DNA of 64,000 nt, taken from assembly GCF_049959315.1 (NCBI RefSeq), contig NZ_CP188201.1. One strand, written 5' to 3'. Shown here piece after piece: positions 32,523 to 42,200 of the stretch. The position numbers and the translations under genes are program-made. Under the pieces are notes generated by a model. It did no database searches, was not told the origin of the DNA, and saw only the letters and a program-made list of their open reading frames with translations. The DNA comes from Serratia proteamaculans_D (GTDB lineage Bacteria; Pseudomonadota; Gammaproteobacteria; Enterobacterales; Enterobacteriaceae). The first letter of the stretch is position 1, and each line of letters begins with the position of its first letter.

Positions 32523-33197
32523 TCAGACGTACAGATAAATAGCCATAAAGTGGCACAGGCTGCCGCCGAGCACGAAACCATGCCAAATGGCGTGGCCGAA
32601 GCGGAAACGCTTCGATGCATAGAAGATCACGCCCAGGGTATAAACCACGCCACCGACCGCCAGCAGCGTCACACCGCCCAGCGCCAGACGAGTCGCCAAC
32701 TGATAAATCACGATCAGCGATAACCAACCCATGGTCAGATAGGTCACCAGCGATAGCGCTTCAAAACGGTGCGCGAACGCCAGTTTGAACAACACGCCCA
32801 GCAGTGCCAAACCCCAAATTACCGCCATCAATCCCTTGGCCAAGGGTGAGTTCAGCCCCACCAACAAAAACGGCGTGTAGGTACCGGCAATCAAAAGATA
32901 AATGGCACAGTGGTCAAATTTTTTCAGCCAGTGCTTGGCTTTTTGATGGGGAATGGCATGGTACAGCGTGGAGGCAAGGAACAGCAGGATCATACTGCCG
33001 CCATAAAGGCTGTAGCTGGCGATGGCCGTCACGTCAGCGCCGGTATCGACCGCCTGAACCAACAACAGTACCAGGCCGACAATACCAAAAACCAACCCTA
33101 TGCCGTGACTGATGCTGTTAGCAATTTCTTCCGCCCACGGATAGGCCGTGGCGGCCATATTTTCAGTACCGGCTTTCACTACGCCCGTTTTTCCCAT
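32523..33197 (-). CDS. yqfA: Hemolysin III family membrane protein YqfA
   Basis: A 224-residue, seven-helix protein of the YqfA/HlyIII (PAQR-related) family, very close to E. coli YqfA (AEEIANSISHGIGLVFGIVG and KFDHCAIYLLIAGTYTPFLL). Conserved metal-type residues are present: Ser and His in NSISHG, Asp in FDHC, and His in AIWHGFVLGGSLCHFMAIY. The E. coli protein is an inner-membrane protein without a firm function. GAGGGG precedes ATG 33197. Confidence 0.93.
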   Translation of the reverse strand: MGKTGVVKAGTENMAATAYPWAEEIANSISHGIGLVFGIVGLVLLLVQAVDTGADVTAIASYSLYGGSMILLFLASTLYHAIPHQKAKHWLKKFDHCAIYLLIAGTYTPFLLVGLNSPLAKGLMAVIWGLALLGVLFKLAFAHRFEALSLVTYLTMGWLSLIVIYQLATRLALGGVTLLAVGGVVYTLGVIFYASKRFRFGHAIWHGFVLGGSLCHFMAIYLYV

Positions 33198-33380
33198 TAC
33201 ACACAACCCCTCAAAACAGCCAACATTGTTCGAAATTACCGCAAGGCAGCTTAACTGAGAATAATTTCAGTGTACACGTGTACGCCAAAATAAAACTGTG
33301 TGCGCGTGTAACCATCGAAATCCCTCGCCCGCTGGTCTACAATCGTTCGGCTTCAACCCATCTACCTTGAGGTTTACACC

Positions 33381-33989
33381 ATGTCATCCGCTGTACCCGC
33401 GTTAGATTTCGGCTCCATGACCCAGGTCATCCAGTTCCTGATGGAAATCGACAAGTTGAAAAGCGTGCAACGCCGCACCAAAGTGCTGGGCACCCAACGC
33501 CAGGAAAACTCCGCCGAACATAGCTGGCACTTTGCTATTGCTGCCATGAGCCTGGCCCCCTACGCCGGTGAAGGTGTGGATATCCAGCGAGTGATCCAGA
33601 TGGCGCTGCTGCATGACATCGTTGAGATCGATGCCGGTGACGTACTGGTCTACGATCTGGCGGCCCGCGCAGCGATCCATGATGTGGAAGTGGCGGCGGC
33701 ACGCCGGTTGTTCGGGATGCTGCCGGACACTCAGCGCGAGTATTTCACCGCTTTATGGCAGGAATATGAAGATGGCGAGAGCGCCGACGCGCGCTTTGCG
33801 CTGGTACTGGATCGCACCATGCCAATGCTGATGAACCTGCACAACCAGGGCCAAAGCTGGGTCGAGAACGGTATAAGCCTGGAACAGGTACTGGCGCGCA
33901 ACACCACTATCGCCGAGGTTCAGCCGGAATTGTGGAAATACCTGCTGCAACACCTGCAGGACGCACAACGCAAGGGTTGGCTGAAGTAA
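33381..33989 (+). CDS. HD-domain phosphohydrolase, YfbR/HDDC2-like
   Basis: A 202-residue HD-superfamily protein (HD_3). Metal-binding residues lie in ENSAEHSWHF and ALLHDIVEIDAGD (the HD pair), with a further Asp in ALVLDRTMPM. Close relatives are YfbR-type 5'-nucleotidases, which remove phosphate from deoxyribonucleoside monophosphates. It is a single gene with TGAGG at the start, transcribed convergently with the MFS gene. Confidence 0.85.
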   Translation: MSSAVPALDFGSMTQVIQFLMEIDKLKSVQRRTKVLGTQRQENSAEHSWHFAIAAMSLAPYAGEGVDIQRVIQMALLHDIVEIDAGDVLVYDLAARAAIHDVEVAAARRLFGMLPDTQREYFTALWQEYEDGESADARFALVLDRTMPMLMNLHNQGQSWVENGISLEQVLARNTTIAEVQPELWKYLLQHLQDAQRKGWLK

Positions 33990-34009
33990 CGCCGTTGCTA
34001 TTGTGACAC

Positions 34010-34032
34010 GCCGGGTGATCCCCTCACCCGGC
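34010..34032. terminator. Hairpin between convergent HD and MFS genes
   Basis: GCCGGGTGA (34010-34018) pairs with TCACCCGGC (34024-34032), a perfect 9-bp stem with a 5-nt loop. Confidence 0.65.
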
Positions 34033-34039
34033 ACGCCAT

Positions 34040-35365
34040 TCATAACGGCTTGTGTGCCGTTTCCTTGGCGGCAATCACCGCCCACAGCGTGATTAGCAAA
34101 GCCAGCACCACATAGGCCGAGATCGCCAGCGTGCTGTCGTAAGACTTGAACAACGAGGCGATGATCAGCGGTGCAAAGCCACCACCAATAATCCCTGCCA
34201 ACGTATAAGCCAACGACGACCCCGCATAACGCACCCGGGTTGGGAACTGTTCGGTAATAAAAGCCGCCTGTGGGCCATACATTGCCGCATGGATCAACAG
34301 CCCCACCACCACCGCCAGACAAATCAGCACCGGCTGGCTGCTGTCGAGCAGCATAAAGAACACAAATGCCCAAACCATCGCCGCCAAAGCCCCACCGATA
34401 TACACCGGCCGACGACCAAAGCGATCGGACAGTGCGCCAAACATTGGCACGGTAATCGCGTTACCGATAGCCCCCAACATGGTGGCGGCCAACGCCAGCG
34501 GGCGCGGCAGATTCAATACCGTGGTGACGTAAGTCAGGGTAAAAACCACCACCAGCGCATACAGCACGTCAGAACCAATACGCGAGCCACCGGCGATCAG
34601 CAGCGGACGTCGATACTGGGTGAAAACTTCGCGGATCGGTGAATGGGTAACGTCCTTCGATGCCTCCAGTTTCAGAAACGCGGGCGTTTCCCCCACGCCG
34701 CGGCGTAGCCACAGGCCAAACACTACCAGTACCAAACTAAGCAGGAAGGGAATACGCCAGCCCCACTGCTGGAAATCCTCCGCCGTCATCGCCACCGTCA
34801 CCAGCGTGATAAGCCCGGTGCCGATCAGCGTTCCGCAGGAAGGGCCAACCTGAGCAAACGAGGCGTTGCGACCGCGCTGATGAGGCTTGCCGTGCTCCAT
34901 CGACAGCAGTACCGCCCCTGCCCATTCTCCTCCCAGCGCAATCCCCTGGATAAAGCGCAGTGTCACCAGCAGCAACGGGCTCCAAATCCCCCAACTGGCA
35001 TAACCGGGTAGCAGCCCCATCAGCGCGGTTGTCACCCCCATGATCACCAGCGTGGTCACCAGCACAAAACGCCGCCCCAGCACGTCACCAAGATGACCAA
35101 AGACGATACCGCCAATCGGCCGCGATACATAACCCACCGCATAGGTGGAAAACGCCAAAATAGTGCCCACCAGCGGATCGAAAGAGGGGAAAAACACGTG
35201 GTTAAAAATCAGCGCCGCCATGATGTTGTAAACGGTGAAGTCATACCATTCCAGCGCGGTGCCGATCGAACTGGCCGCCGCCAGCTTGCCGGTGTTTGGC
35301 GGGTGGGCGGTAGCATCGGCAGTGGGCGCTTCCGCGATTGACGGCTGTGTGGTTGAAGTGCTCAT
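34040..35365 (-). CDS. MFS transporter, metabolite:H+ symporter (MHS) family
   Basis: 441 residues with 12 predicted membrane helices. The first is preceded by SSIGTALEWYDFTVYNIMAA, the typical MHS start. The signature GHLGDVLGRRFVLV lies in the loop between helices 2 and 3, and a second copy is DRFGRRP. The group imports organic acids such as shikimate, alpha-ketoglutarate and related molecules. A start at 35446 is possible, but AGGAG supports 35365, which overlaps the stop of the upstream gene (ATGA). Last gene of a four-gene operon with an amidase, suggesting it imports that substrate. Confidence 0.9.
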   Translation of the reverse strand: MSTSTTQPSIAEAPTADATAHPPNTGKLAAASSIGTALEWYDFTVYNIMAALIFNHVFFPSFDPLVGTILAFSTYAVGYVSRPIGGIVFGHLGDVLGRRFVLVTTLVIMGVTTALMGLLPGYASWGIWSPLLLVTLRFIQGIALGGEWAGAVLLSMEHGKPHQRGRNASFAQVGPSCGTLIGTGLITLVTVAMTAEDFQQWGWRIPFLLSLVLVVFGLWLRRGVGETPAFLKLEASKDVTHSPIREVFTQYRRPLLIAGGSRIGSDVLYALVVVFTLTYVTTVLNLPRPLALAATMLGAIGNAITVPMFGALSDRFGRRPVYIGGALAAMVWAFVFFMLLDSSQPVLICLAVVVGLLIHAAMYGPQAAFITEQFPTRVRYAGSSLAYTLAGIIGGGFAPLIIASLFKSYDSTLAISAYVVLALLITLWAVIAAKETAHKPL

Positions 35366-36015
35366 GATGAAAGCTCCTGTGTGGTCAGTTGCCAGCCAAG
35401 GGCATAATGCAGGGCATCGGTGGCGGGGATTTTCAGTTGGCTGCAAGCCAACTCACTCAGCCGCTGGCCGGCTTCGGCGCTGCTGCTTTCGATCAGCATC
35501 ATCGGCAGTAACCGGCGGTTTTCCCGCGATTCTTTCGGCAACGGCGAGCTGAGATCTGCGTCCGGTGACAACAGGCTACTGCGTACAAAACCGGGCTGTT
35601 CCGCCAGGAGGCTCCCCAAATGATTGATGCAGGCCTTCAGCACCTGCGGCTCCGCCGGTTCGAGGGTAAGGATGGCCAGATGGCTGCCGCAGCCCTGGCC
35701 GATCACCGCCTCCACCGCGCAGACACGGCGCATCGGATCGCGCATTTTATCGAGACTCGCCACCGACCAGGGGGTCTGTTCGGTAAACGCGGCGCGGTAG
35801 GCCGCCGTGGTAAAACTGGCCAGGGATTCGGTTTTATACAGCCCTAGGTATTTACGCCCACCCTGTAGTGCCTGATAACGCGTGCCCGACAAGAAACCAG
35901 GCACCCGCACTCGCTCTTCCACGTGCTCGCGGTCGTACCACTTATTGAAATCCGCCTCGTCCTGCGCGGCGACATCTGTTGCGACAAACAGCATTCCGTT
36001 TGGGGAACCGGTCAT
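35362..36015 (-). CDS. Dimeric alpha/beta-barrel (ferredoxin-fold) protein of unknown function
   Basis: 217 residues with two similar halves. The first begins GMLFVATDVAAQDEADFNKW and continues YDREHVEERVRVPGFLSGTR, a pattern seen in EthD- and DUF4286-like ferredoxin-fold proteins (D...WYxxEHxxxRxxVPG). The second begins near HLAILTLEPAE. Such proteins can be small monooxygenase- or lyase-like enzymes, or accessory proteins of catabolic operons. GGAGAG precedes the start. It lies between the amidase and the MFS transporter. Confidence 0.6.
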   Translation of the reverse strand: MTGSPNGMLFVATDVAAQDEADFNKWYDREHVEERVRVPGFLSGTRYQALQGGRKYLGLYKTESLASFTTAAYRAAFTEQTPWSVASLDKMRDPMRRVCAVEAVIGQGCGSHLAILTLEPAEPQVLKACINHLGSLLAEQPGFVRSSLLSPDADLSSPLPKESRENRRLLPMMLIESSSAEAGQRLSELACSQLKIPATDALHYALGWQLTTQELSS

Positions 36016-36042
36016 GGGTACTCTCCTGTTAGCTCAAAGTAA

Positions 36043-36061
36043 GGTGGGGCCGTACCCCACC
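36043..36061 (-). other. Intercistronic hairpin within the amidase operon
   Basis: GGTGGGG (36043-36049) pairs with CCCCACC (36055-36061), just after the amidase stop. It may tune the relative expression of upstream and downstream genes. Confidence 0.4.
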
Positions 36062-36067
36062 GGAAAA

Positions 36068-37417
36068 TCACGCCTCGGCGAGGCAGCGTTCGATCGCCAG
36101 CGCCCAACCCAGCAGCGCCTCGTCCTGCAGCGGTAGCCCGGCCACCATCAGCCCCACAGGTGCCGTATCGGGCCGCTGGCAAGGCAGCGACAGCGCACAA
36201 CCATCGAGGAAGTTGATCACCGAAGGGTTACGCAACGCGGCACCGTTGATACGGAAATAGGCGTCTTCATCCTCCTGTAGTTCGGCAATGGTCGGCGCAA
36301 CGAAGGGCACGGTTGGCATCAACAACGCGTCAAATCCTTCCACTGCCGCGCTCACCCGCCGTTGCCAATCGGCACGCTGCATCCGCAATTGCTGCAGATC
36401 CTGCTCATCGAGCAACTGACCGCGACGAATACGTGACAGCACCCGTAGGTCATAGTCTTCGGCATGCTCGCTAATCAGCGGCTGGTGCCAGCGCCAGGAC
36501 TCCAGTGCGGTGAAACCACCGGCGGCGTTGATCGCTGCCAGCTCGGCGAACTCATGACAGGGAATAGATTCAATCTGTGCCCCGGCCTGCACCAGCCGCT
36601 GGACGCTGAGATGAAAGGCGCCAGTGACTTCATCATCCAGGCCATCCAGCACCAGCGTTTGTGGCACGGCAAAACGCGCCTGGCTCAGCATTTTCTGCTG
36701 CGGGTGCAGCGGCTGTTCGGCAATCACCGCATCCAGCGCGATGCAACCGGCAACGTCATGAGCAATCACACCAATCGAATCCAGTGAGGGTGACAAAGGC
36801 AGCAAACCACGACTGCTGATGCGCCGGGCGGTGGGTTTATAGCCGGTCAGGCCGCAGAAGGCCGCCGGAATACGCACCGAGCCACCGGTATCGCTGCCTA
36901 TAGCGCCAAAGCACATGCCGTCGGCCACCGCAACCGCCGCACCGGAAGACGAACCACCGGGAATACGACCTGCTGGGCGATCCCACGGGTTGGCGGGTGT
37001 GCCATAGTGGGGATTGAGCCCAAGTCCTGAATAAGCAAATTCGGTCATGTTGGTTTTGCCGATCACCACCGCGCCAGCCTGCAACAACTGCGCCACCACG
37101 GCAGAATGGCTGTTGGCCACCGGCGCATCAGCCAACACTCGCGAACCGGCAGCGGTGGCTTCACCGGCAACATCAAACAGGTCTTTGACCGAGACCGGCA
37201 CACCGTCCAGCGCCGACAAAGGGGTTCCCGCCGCGCGCCGCCGATCGGCCGCCAATGCCTGCTGCTGTGCCCAGTCGCTATAAACGTGAGTAAAAGTGCG
37301 GGCGCCCTCACCCTGCGGGTCGGCAATTTGCGCCAGCGCGGTAGCGGTCAGTTGCACAGCAGTGAATTCACCGCTGTCCAACCCGGTGGCGGCCTGCGTT
37401 AAAGTCAGCTTTTTCAT
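36068..37417 (-). CDS. Amidase-signature family hydrolase (AtzF/GatA-like)
   Basis: A 449-residue amidase of the Ser-cisSer-Lys class. Catalytic Lys78 is in PVSVKDLFDVAG, the cis-Ser lies in IPGGSSSGAAVAVADG (Ser156/157), and nucleophile Ser180 is in GSDTGGSVRIPAAFCG. This family cleaves amides, carbamates or allophanate. The start ATG (37417) shares one base with the DUF2848 stop (TGATG); a GTG at 37420 is less likely. Its substrate is probably imported by the MFS protein encoded two genes downstream. Confidence 0.9.
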   Translation of the reverse strand: MKKLTLTQAATGLDSGEFTAVQLTATALAQIADPQGEGARTFTHVYSDWAQQQALAADRRRAAGTPLSALDGVPVSVKDLFDVAGEATAAGSRVLADAPVANSHSAVVAQLLQAGAVVIGKTNMTEFAYSGLGLNPHYGTPANPWDRPAGRIPGGSSSGAAVAVADGMCFGAIGSDTGGSVRIPAAFCGLTGYKPTARRISSRGLLPLSPSLDSIGVIAHDVAGCIALDAVIAEQPLHPQQKMLSQARFAVPQTLVLDGLDDEVTGAFHLSVQRLVQAGAQIESIPCHEFAELAAINAAGGFTALESWRWHQPLISEHAEDYDLRVLSRIRRGQLLDEQDLQQLRMQRADWQRRVSAAVEGFDALLMPTVPFVAPTIAELQEDEDAYFRINGAALRNPSVINFLDGCALSLPCQRPDTAPVGLMVAGLPLQDEALLGWALAIERCLAEA

Positions 37418-38130
37418 CACGCCACCACCGGCAGTTCTATGCTGCGATAGCCGTGGCTGATGGTACGTCCCAGCACTTCGTCCACCAGCTCCATACGAAA
37501 CTCCGTAGCCGGACGGATACCGCCAATCGCCGCGACCGTGCCACAGGCCATCGCCAAACCATCGCGCGGCTGCGGGACCGTCAACCCGCCCTCCGGCACC
37601 TGCTGGCCACTCAAATAACGATCCAGCAGATCGTCGGGAGTACGCAGACTGGCAAGATAATCCTGCTGATAAAGCCGGAACTCACCGTTCTCTTTGATCC
37701 AGGATCGAAGGATCAATGAATCCCAGTGGGCAATGACTTCCCGTAGCGGCCAGGCGGCGCGAGCTACCGGTTTGACGCAGAGTTGTTTGGATAGCGCGAC
37801 GCTGTGCGCCTCCAGCTGACGATCGGTATGATCTGAGGCCAGCGAAACAAACAGCTCCCCCTGATGAGTAAAGATCAGCGGTTCCGCCTCGCCGGAGCTG
37901 GCATTGCCGATCACTTCAATGCAATCGCTCTGACTGAGCTGATTAACGGCCACCCGATAGAACAGCGGAACTGCACTGGGTTGGGGCACACCCAGTTCGG
38001 CCAACTCCCTAATATGGTGCAGGATGGCCTCGCGATCGCGGCCGGTCCAGCCGGCGATCACCAGATGGTCTATCTCGACATCCAGCACCCCGGCACCGCT
38101 GGATTCAGGTAAAGTGAAGGTCAGTCTCAT
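37417..38130 (-). CDS. DUF2848 domain protein
   Basis: A 237-residue protein with the DUF2848 pattern: IDHLVIAGWTGRDREAILHH near the N-terminus, ELAELGVPQPSAVPLFYRVA, and the C-terminal EFRMELVDEVLGRTISHGYR. The conserved acidic and His residues suggest an enzyme, but no reaction is established to my knowledge. First gene of the operon DUF2848-amidase-barrel-MFS, divergent from a GntR regulator, so it likely acts on the same compound. Confidence 0.75.
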   Translation of the reverse strand: MRLTFTLPESSGAGVLDVEIDHLVIAGWTGRDREAILHHIRELAELGVPQPSAVPLFYRVAVNQLSQSDCIEVIGNASSGEAEPLIFTHQGELFVSLASDHTDRQLEAHSVALSKQLCVKPVARAAWPLREVIAHWDSLILRSWIKENGEFRLYQQDYLASLRTPDDLLDRYLSGQQVPEGGLTVPQPRDGLAMACGTVAAIGGIRPATEFRMELVDEVLGRTISHGYRSIELPVVA

Positions 38131-38159
38131 GGCGTTTGTGCCTCTTTGGTTAAAATACT

Positions 38160-38171
38160 GTGAAATTTCAC
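38160..38171. promoter_or_regulatory. Candidate GntR operator between DUF2848 and gntR-type gene
   Basis: A perfect 12-bp palindrome, GTGAAATTTCAC, lies 30 bp before the DUF2848 start and 89 bp before the GntR start. It lies where a repressor would block the catabolic operon. Confidence 0.5.
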
Positions 38172-38259
38172 TATATCTTTAGTCACCAAATAAGCGATTT
38201 CCATGCCATGTTTTTGTGTACTATGTCTAAAAACTTTCTTCTTGCAGGAGCAGAACGTG

Positions 38260-38937
38260 ATGAGCCTTGACGCAGAGAGCCAGGAACTCCCGACGGCAGA
38301 GGAAGCCGGAATGTCACTGAATGAACTGGCCTACCGGCGCTTTAAGCAGGCACTGGTGACGTTAAGCTATAAACCTGGTGAATATCTCAATACCGCGCAG
38401 GTAATGAGTGAGCTGGATATGGGCAGAACGCCGATAAATCAGGCGATCCACCGGCTGGCTAATGAAGGGTTGCTACAGGTGATCCCGCGTAAAGGGGTGA
38501 TGGTCTCACCGCTGTCGATGGATGACGCACTGGAACTGATTGAAGTCCGGCTGGCCAATGAAATGCTTTGTATGCGGCTGGCAAGCAAGCGAATTACCGA
38601 ACCACAGGTCGCCGCACTGACGGCCCTCAATCAACAAATCGAAGCCGCCAGCCAGCGCCGCGATCGGGTGCAGATGATGACGCTGGACCACCAGTTCCAC
38701 CAGCAGCTGGCGCAGATCGCCGGGAATAATATGCTGGCGGACATCCTGAGCGTGCTGCACGCCAGGGCGCAACGCTTTTGGGCCAGTACGCTGTCACGCG
38801 AAGGTCATATGCGAGAGGTGATCGAGGAACATCGAGCCATTATCGCTGCACTGGCCGCACAGGATGACGACGCAGCCGCCAATGCAGCAGAGGCGCACAT
38901 TCTGTCTTTCCGCAGTGCGCTGCTGCATGATGGCTGA
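38260..38937 (+). CDS. GntR-family transcriptional regulator (FCD/FadR subgroup)
   Basis: 225 residues. The N-terminal winged helix (about 15-80; MGRTPINQAIHRLANEGLLQ, then VIPRKGVMVSP) is followed by an all-helical FCD ligand domain with the metal-binding Asp/His set (DHQFHQQL, EHRAII, EAHILSF). Such proteins bind organic acids. GGAG supports ATG 38260. It is divergent from the DUF2848-amidase-MFS operon and most likely represses it. Confidence 0.9.
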   Translation: MSLDAESQELPTAEEAGMSLNELAYRRFKQALVTLSYKPGEYLNTAQVMSELDMGRTPINQAIHRLANEGLLQVIPRKGVMVSPLSMDDALELIEVRLANEMLCMRLASKRITEPQVAALTALNQQIEAASQRRDRVQMMTLDHQFHQQLAQIAGNNMLADILSVLHARAQRFWASTLSREGHMREVIEEHRAIIAALAAQDDDAAANAAEAHILSFRSALLHDG

Positions 38938-39230
38938 CACCGAAACCGTTGAACTGCAAACGGTCCGCCTAGAGACCGTTTGTAATAAAATTAGCTGAAT
39001 ATCTACAACACCAGTATTGATCATAGGATGATCATTCACTTCCTCATACCTAGCACTTTTTCTCGAGAAATAAATCCAATAAATATAATTAACAAAGTAA
39101 TTTTTTATAAAAAATGATAACTGCCTGTCGACTTCTTTTCACCTAAAAAAAATTCCAATTCAACTTGCCAATTTGTTTTCTTACGCTTAAATGATAATGG
39201 GCTATATTATTTTATCCAGGGATAAATCAC

Positions 39231-42200
39231 ATGAATTTCATATCATTACAACGTGATGTCGCGGCAATTTATTTCGGTGTTTTAGGTAAGCAAGCAGACA
39301 GGGCAACTCTAGAATATTTTGCAAAAAAATTGCATGACGGTGAGCTAACAGCCCGCAGCATGGCCAACATTTTTATCAACGCTGATGACGGACAAAAGCG
39401 ACTAGCCACTCTTAATGACGCAGAAAAAATTCAATATATTTACCATAACACCCATAAAACCGATGCCAATGAAGAGCAGCTTTCCGCACTACTGGAAAAG
39501 CTAAATGGTGGTACAACTCTAGGCCAACTTTCCGTCGGGATGGTGGATTCGTTACGTGATTATCAGGGGGATGCCCCTGATATTCTATCGCAACAAAAAA
39601 ACCTAGAAACCGTCATAGAACAGACCTTATTCCCCGCTTACACCGGTAATACTGTCGGTTATTCCGGCGCCGCTGACGTTCAGGCTATTTATTATGTATT
39701 ACATTCTTCCATGGTCTCAGAAGGAATAAACTTCTGGGGGAAGAAATTGGAAAAAAAACCCGGAGACATAAACAAGGTCGCTGATTTATTCGTGAATACA
39801 AGGAATTATCTAACATCATTAAACGATCACGATTTTATAAAGAGAATATTTGAGGAAACCTTTAAGAAAACAGCAGCAGAAAGTGACATCAACAAATATC
39901 TGACAGGTTTACAAAATAACTCGACATCCCGAGGAGATGTCGTTGTCAATATGATCAACGACATCCGTAACGATACCTCCAGTGAACATTCCACCGCCAA
40001 AGAACAATTTTTATCAGCAACTCATATTTATAAACCAGGCGAACTGCCCGAAAATAAATACCTTGAAACCGTAGCTGCACTTTACTATGGCGTAGCCGGT
40101 TATACTATGAATGCAGCCACTTTGGATGTGTACAGTAAACTGCTGGCTGCCGGTATGAGTACAGCAGACCTGCTTCGTGAACTGGCTAAAACACCATCAT
40201 TTTCCGAAGCAATCTACTGGGAACAAACCTATCATCAACTTTTCAACACTACACTTAGTGCTTTTGACAAGACCAATATCTGGAATGCTAGCGGTAAAGA
40301 TGCTTACGTCGCAACCAGTACGCTGATTGAAACTTTTTTGAACTTTGGCAAGGGCGAACATGACAGGGCTTGGGCTTACAATGCCAAAAGCTACGAAGAA
40401 ATTGCTAATGCTCTGGGATATACAAAGAAGGCCATACTATCGATAGATGACTCTGGTAAATTAGTTGGAAATATCAACAACCAACCTGAACACGGCCTCT
40501 CTAATATAGAATTCTACGCACTTAGAAATGCAGAAATTCAAATAAACCACGAAGCTAATATTCCAATTGATTTCACTCTTAATATTGAATCACTCAGAAT
40601 AACTGGCGATAAAAAGGCCACGTTAGACCTCAGCAAAAGTAAAAGTTACGCCCAGAACCCGACAAAAATCATCATGGAAAATATACATGTAACATTTATT
40701 GGTTCAGACAGAAATGACCGAATCCTCATGGACTCCAATGCCGACATGACAAAAGCGTCTACCCACTTTCAAATGGGGGGCGGCAGCGACTGGTTACTCT
40801 GGAATGGGAATGGAAACGCAGGTAACGCCAACATCATCAACAAGGACTTCAAGGCATCTGCTGCCTTTCATGACGACTCTGAGTCTTCCCATGAAAATGT
40901 GCTCTCTGCTAATTTCCTGACCAAAGATATTTACCTGACAACTTTGCCGAATGGCAAAATAAAAGGGGTAATAGATAGTAATATAAATAATTTTTCTTTT
41001 TTCCAGAAGATCGATTTAGCTAATTACAAAGGAACTGGCTCTATTTACCTGGATGGTAAACTGGTCGCAACAGAAGGGATAAATGTTTTCGACATCGGAG
41101 TCATACGCTCGCTTGCCGGCATTCATAACACCCAATACGCCAATGTTGAACATCTGACTCAAGCCATACCTCCTTCCAGCAGCTTTGATAAATATGCTAC
41201 TGGCGACGCAGGCTTGGCATTAACCGGTTTCGCAGACAATGTTACCGTTGTGAATATGCCGGTAGACGAATGGGGACTGACCTACAGTTTTCGGACACTC
41301 AGCGTACTGGGAGACGCCACTGCCGATAGCCGTATTCATTTCGATTACCTGGTAGATGAACGCTACATGCGTACAACTCCGGTGCTGAATATTCAGTTCG
41401 AAGGCGAAAATATCGATAAAATCGATGCCGGCACACTCAGTTTCTCTACCAAATTCCCAAATGGTGCCAGCGAGGATATCGTTGAATCACTGGCTATCCG
41501 CTCATCCGGATCGGCTGAAAACACTCTGCGCCTGTCTGGGGATCAAACAGCAATCGGAGTTGTCAGCGTCAGCGGTGATAAAAAACTAAACCTGATTATC
41601 AAAAATGACTTCAGCACCCATTTTGGTAGCATCCAGACTCAAATGTATGGTCAAGGATCGCTAAATCTGTTGGCCGAAAAAGGCGGTACCGGTGGTAGTG
41701 AGCTACTGAAAGTACTCACTAATGATAAATTCGCTGAGATACGCAAAGAGCTATCGGGGTATCAACTCAATGTGTGGGATACCCCTGCAAGCGATACTTT
41801 GAACGTACAGGGAAACACCACAATTACGCGTGAAATACAAAAAATAAGCCAACATGGTGGCGATACGATCATATTTAAGGAGAGTACGATTAACAGTATG
41901 GTGACGCTAAAAACTGCTGACCGCTGGGATGATTCATCGAGTCCTACTATCCGTAACAGCGACAAAATCATCATAGGCGACAGTGAAAACCCTTGGATTT
42001 TTTCAAGCTCAGGCGAACACACGATGGTCAGCTATGGAGATTACTCAGCGAAAGCGGACGTCAATACCCTACTTGCCTCATTAAATTTAGAGCCTACAGC
42101 TACTGCGTTTGATTTGTTCAGTAAAGCATTGTCTTCGGCAACGCATAGCGCCAGTGAAAATCAACTGAGTGAAGTTGGCGTACTAAAACTTGGCAAGAGT

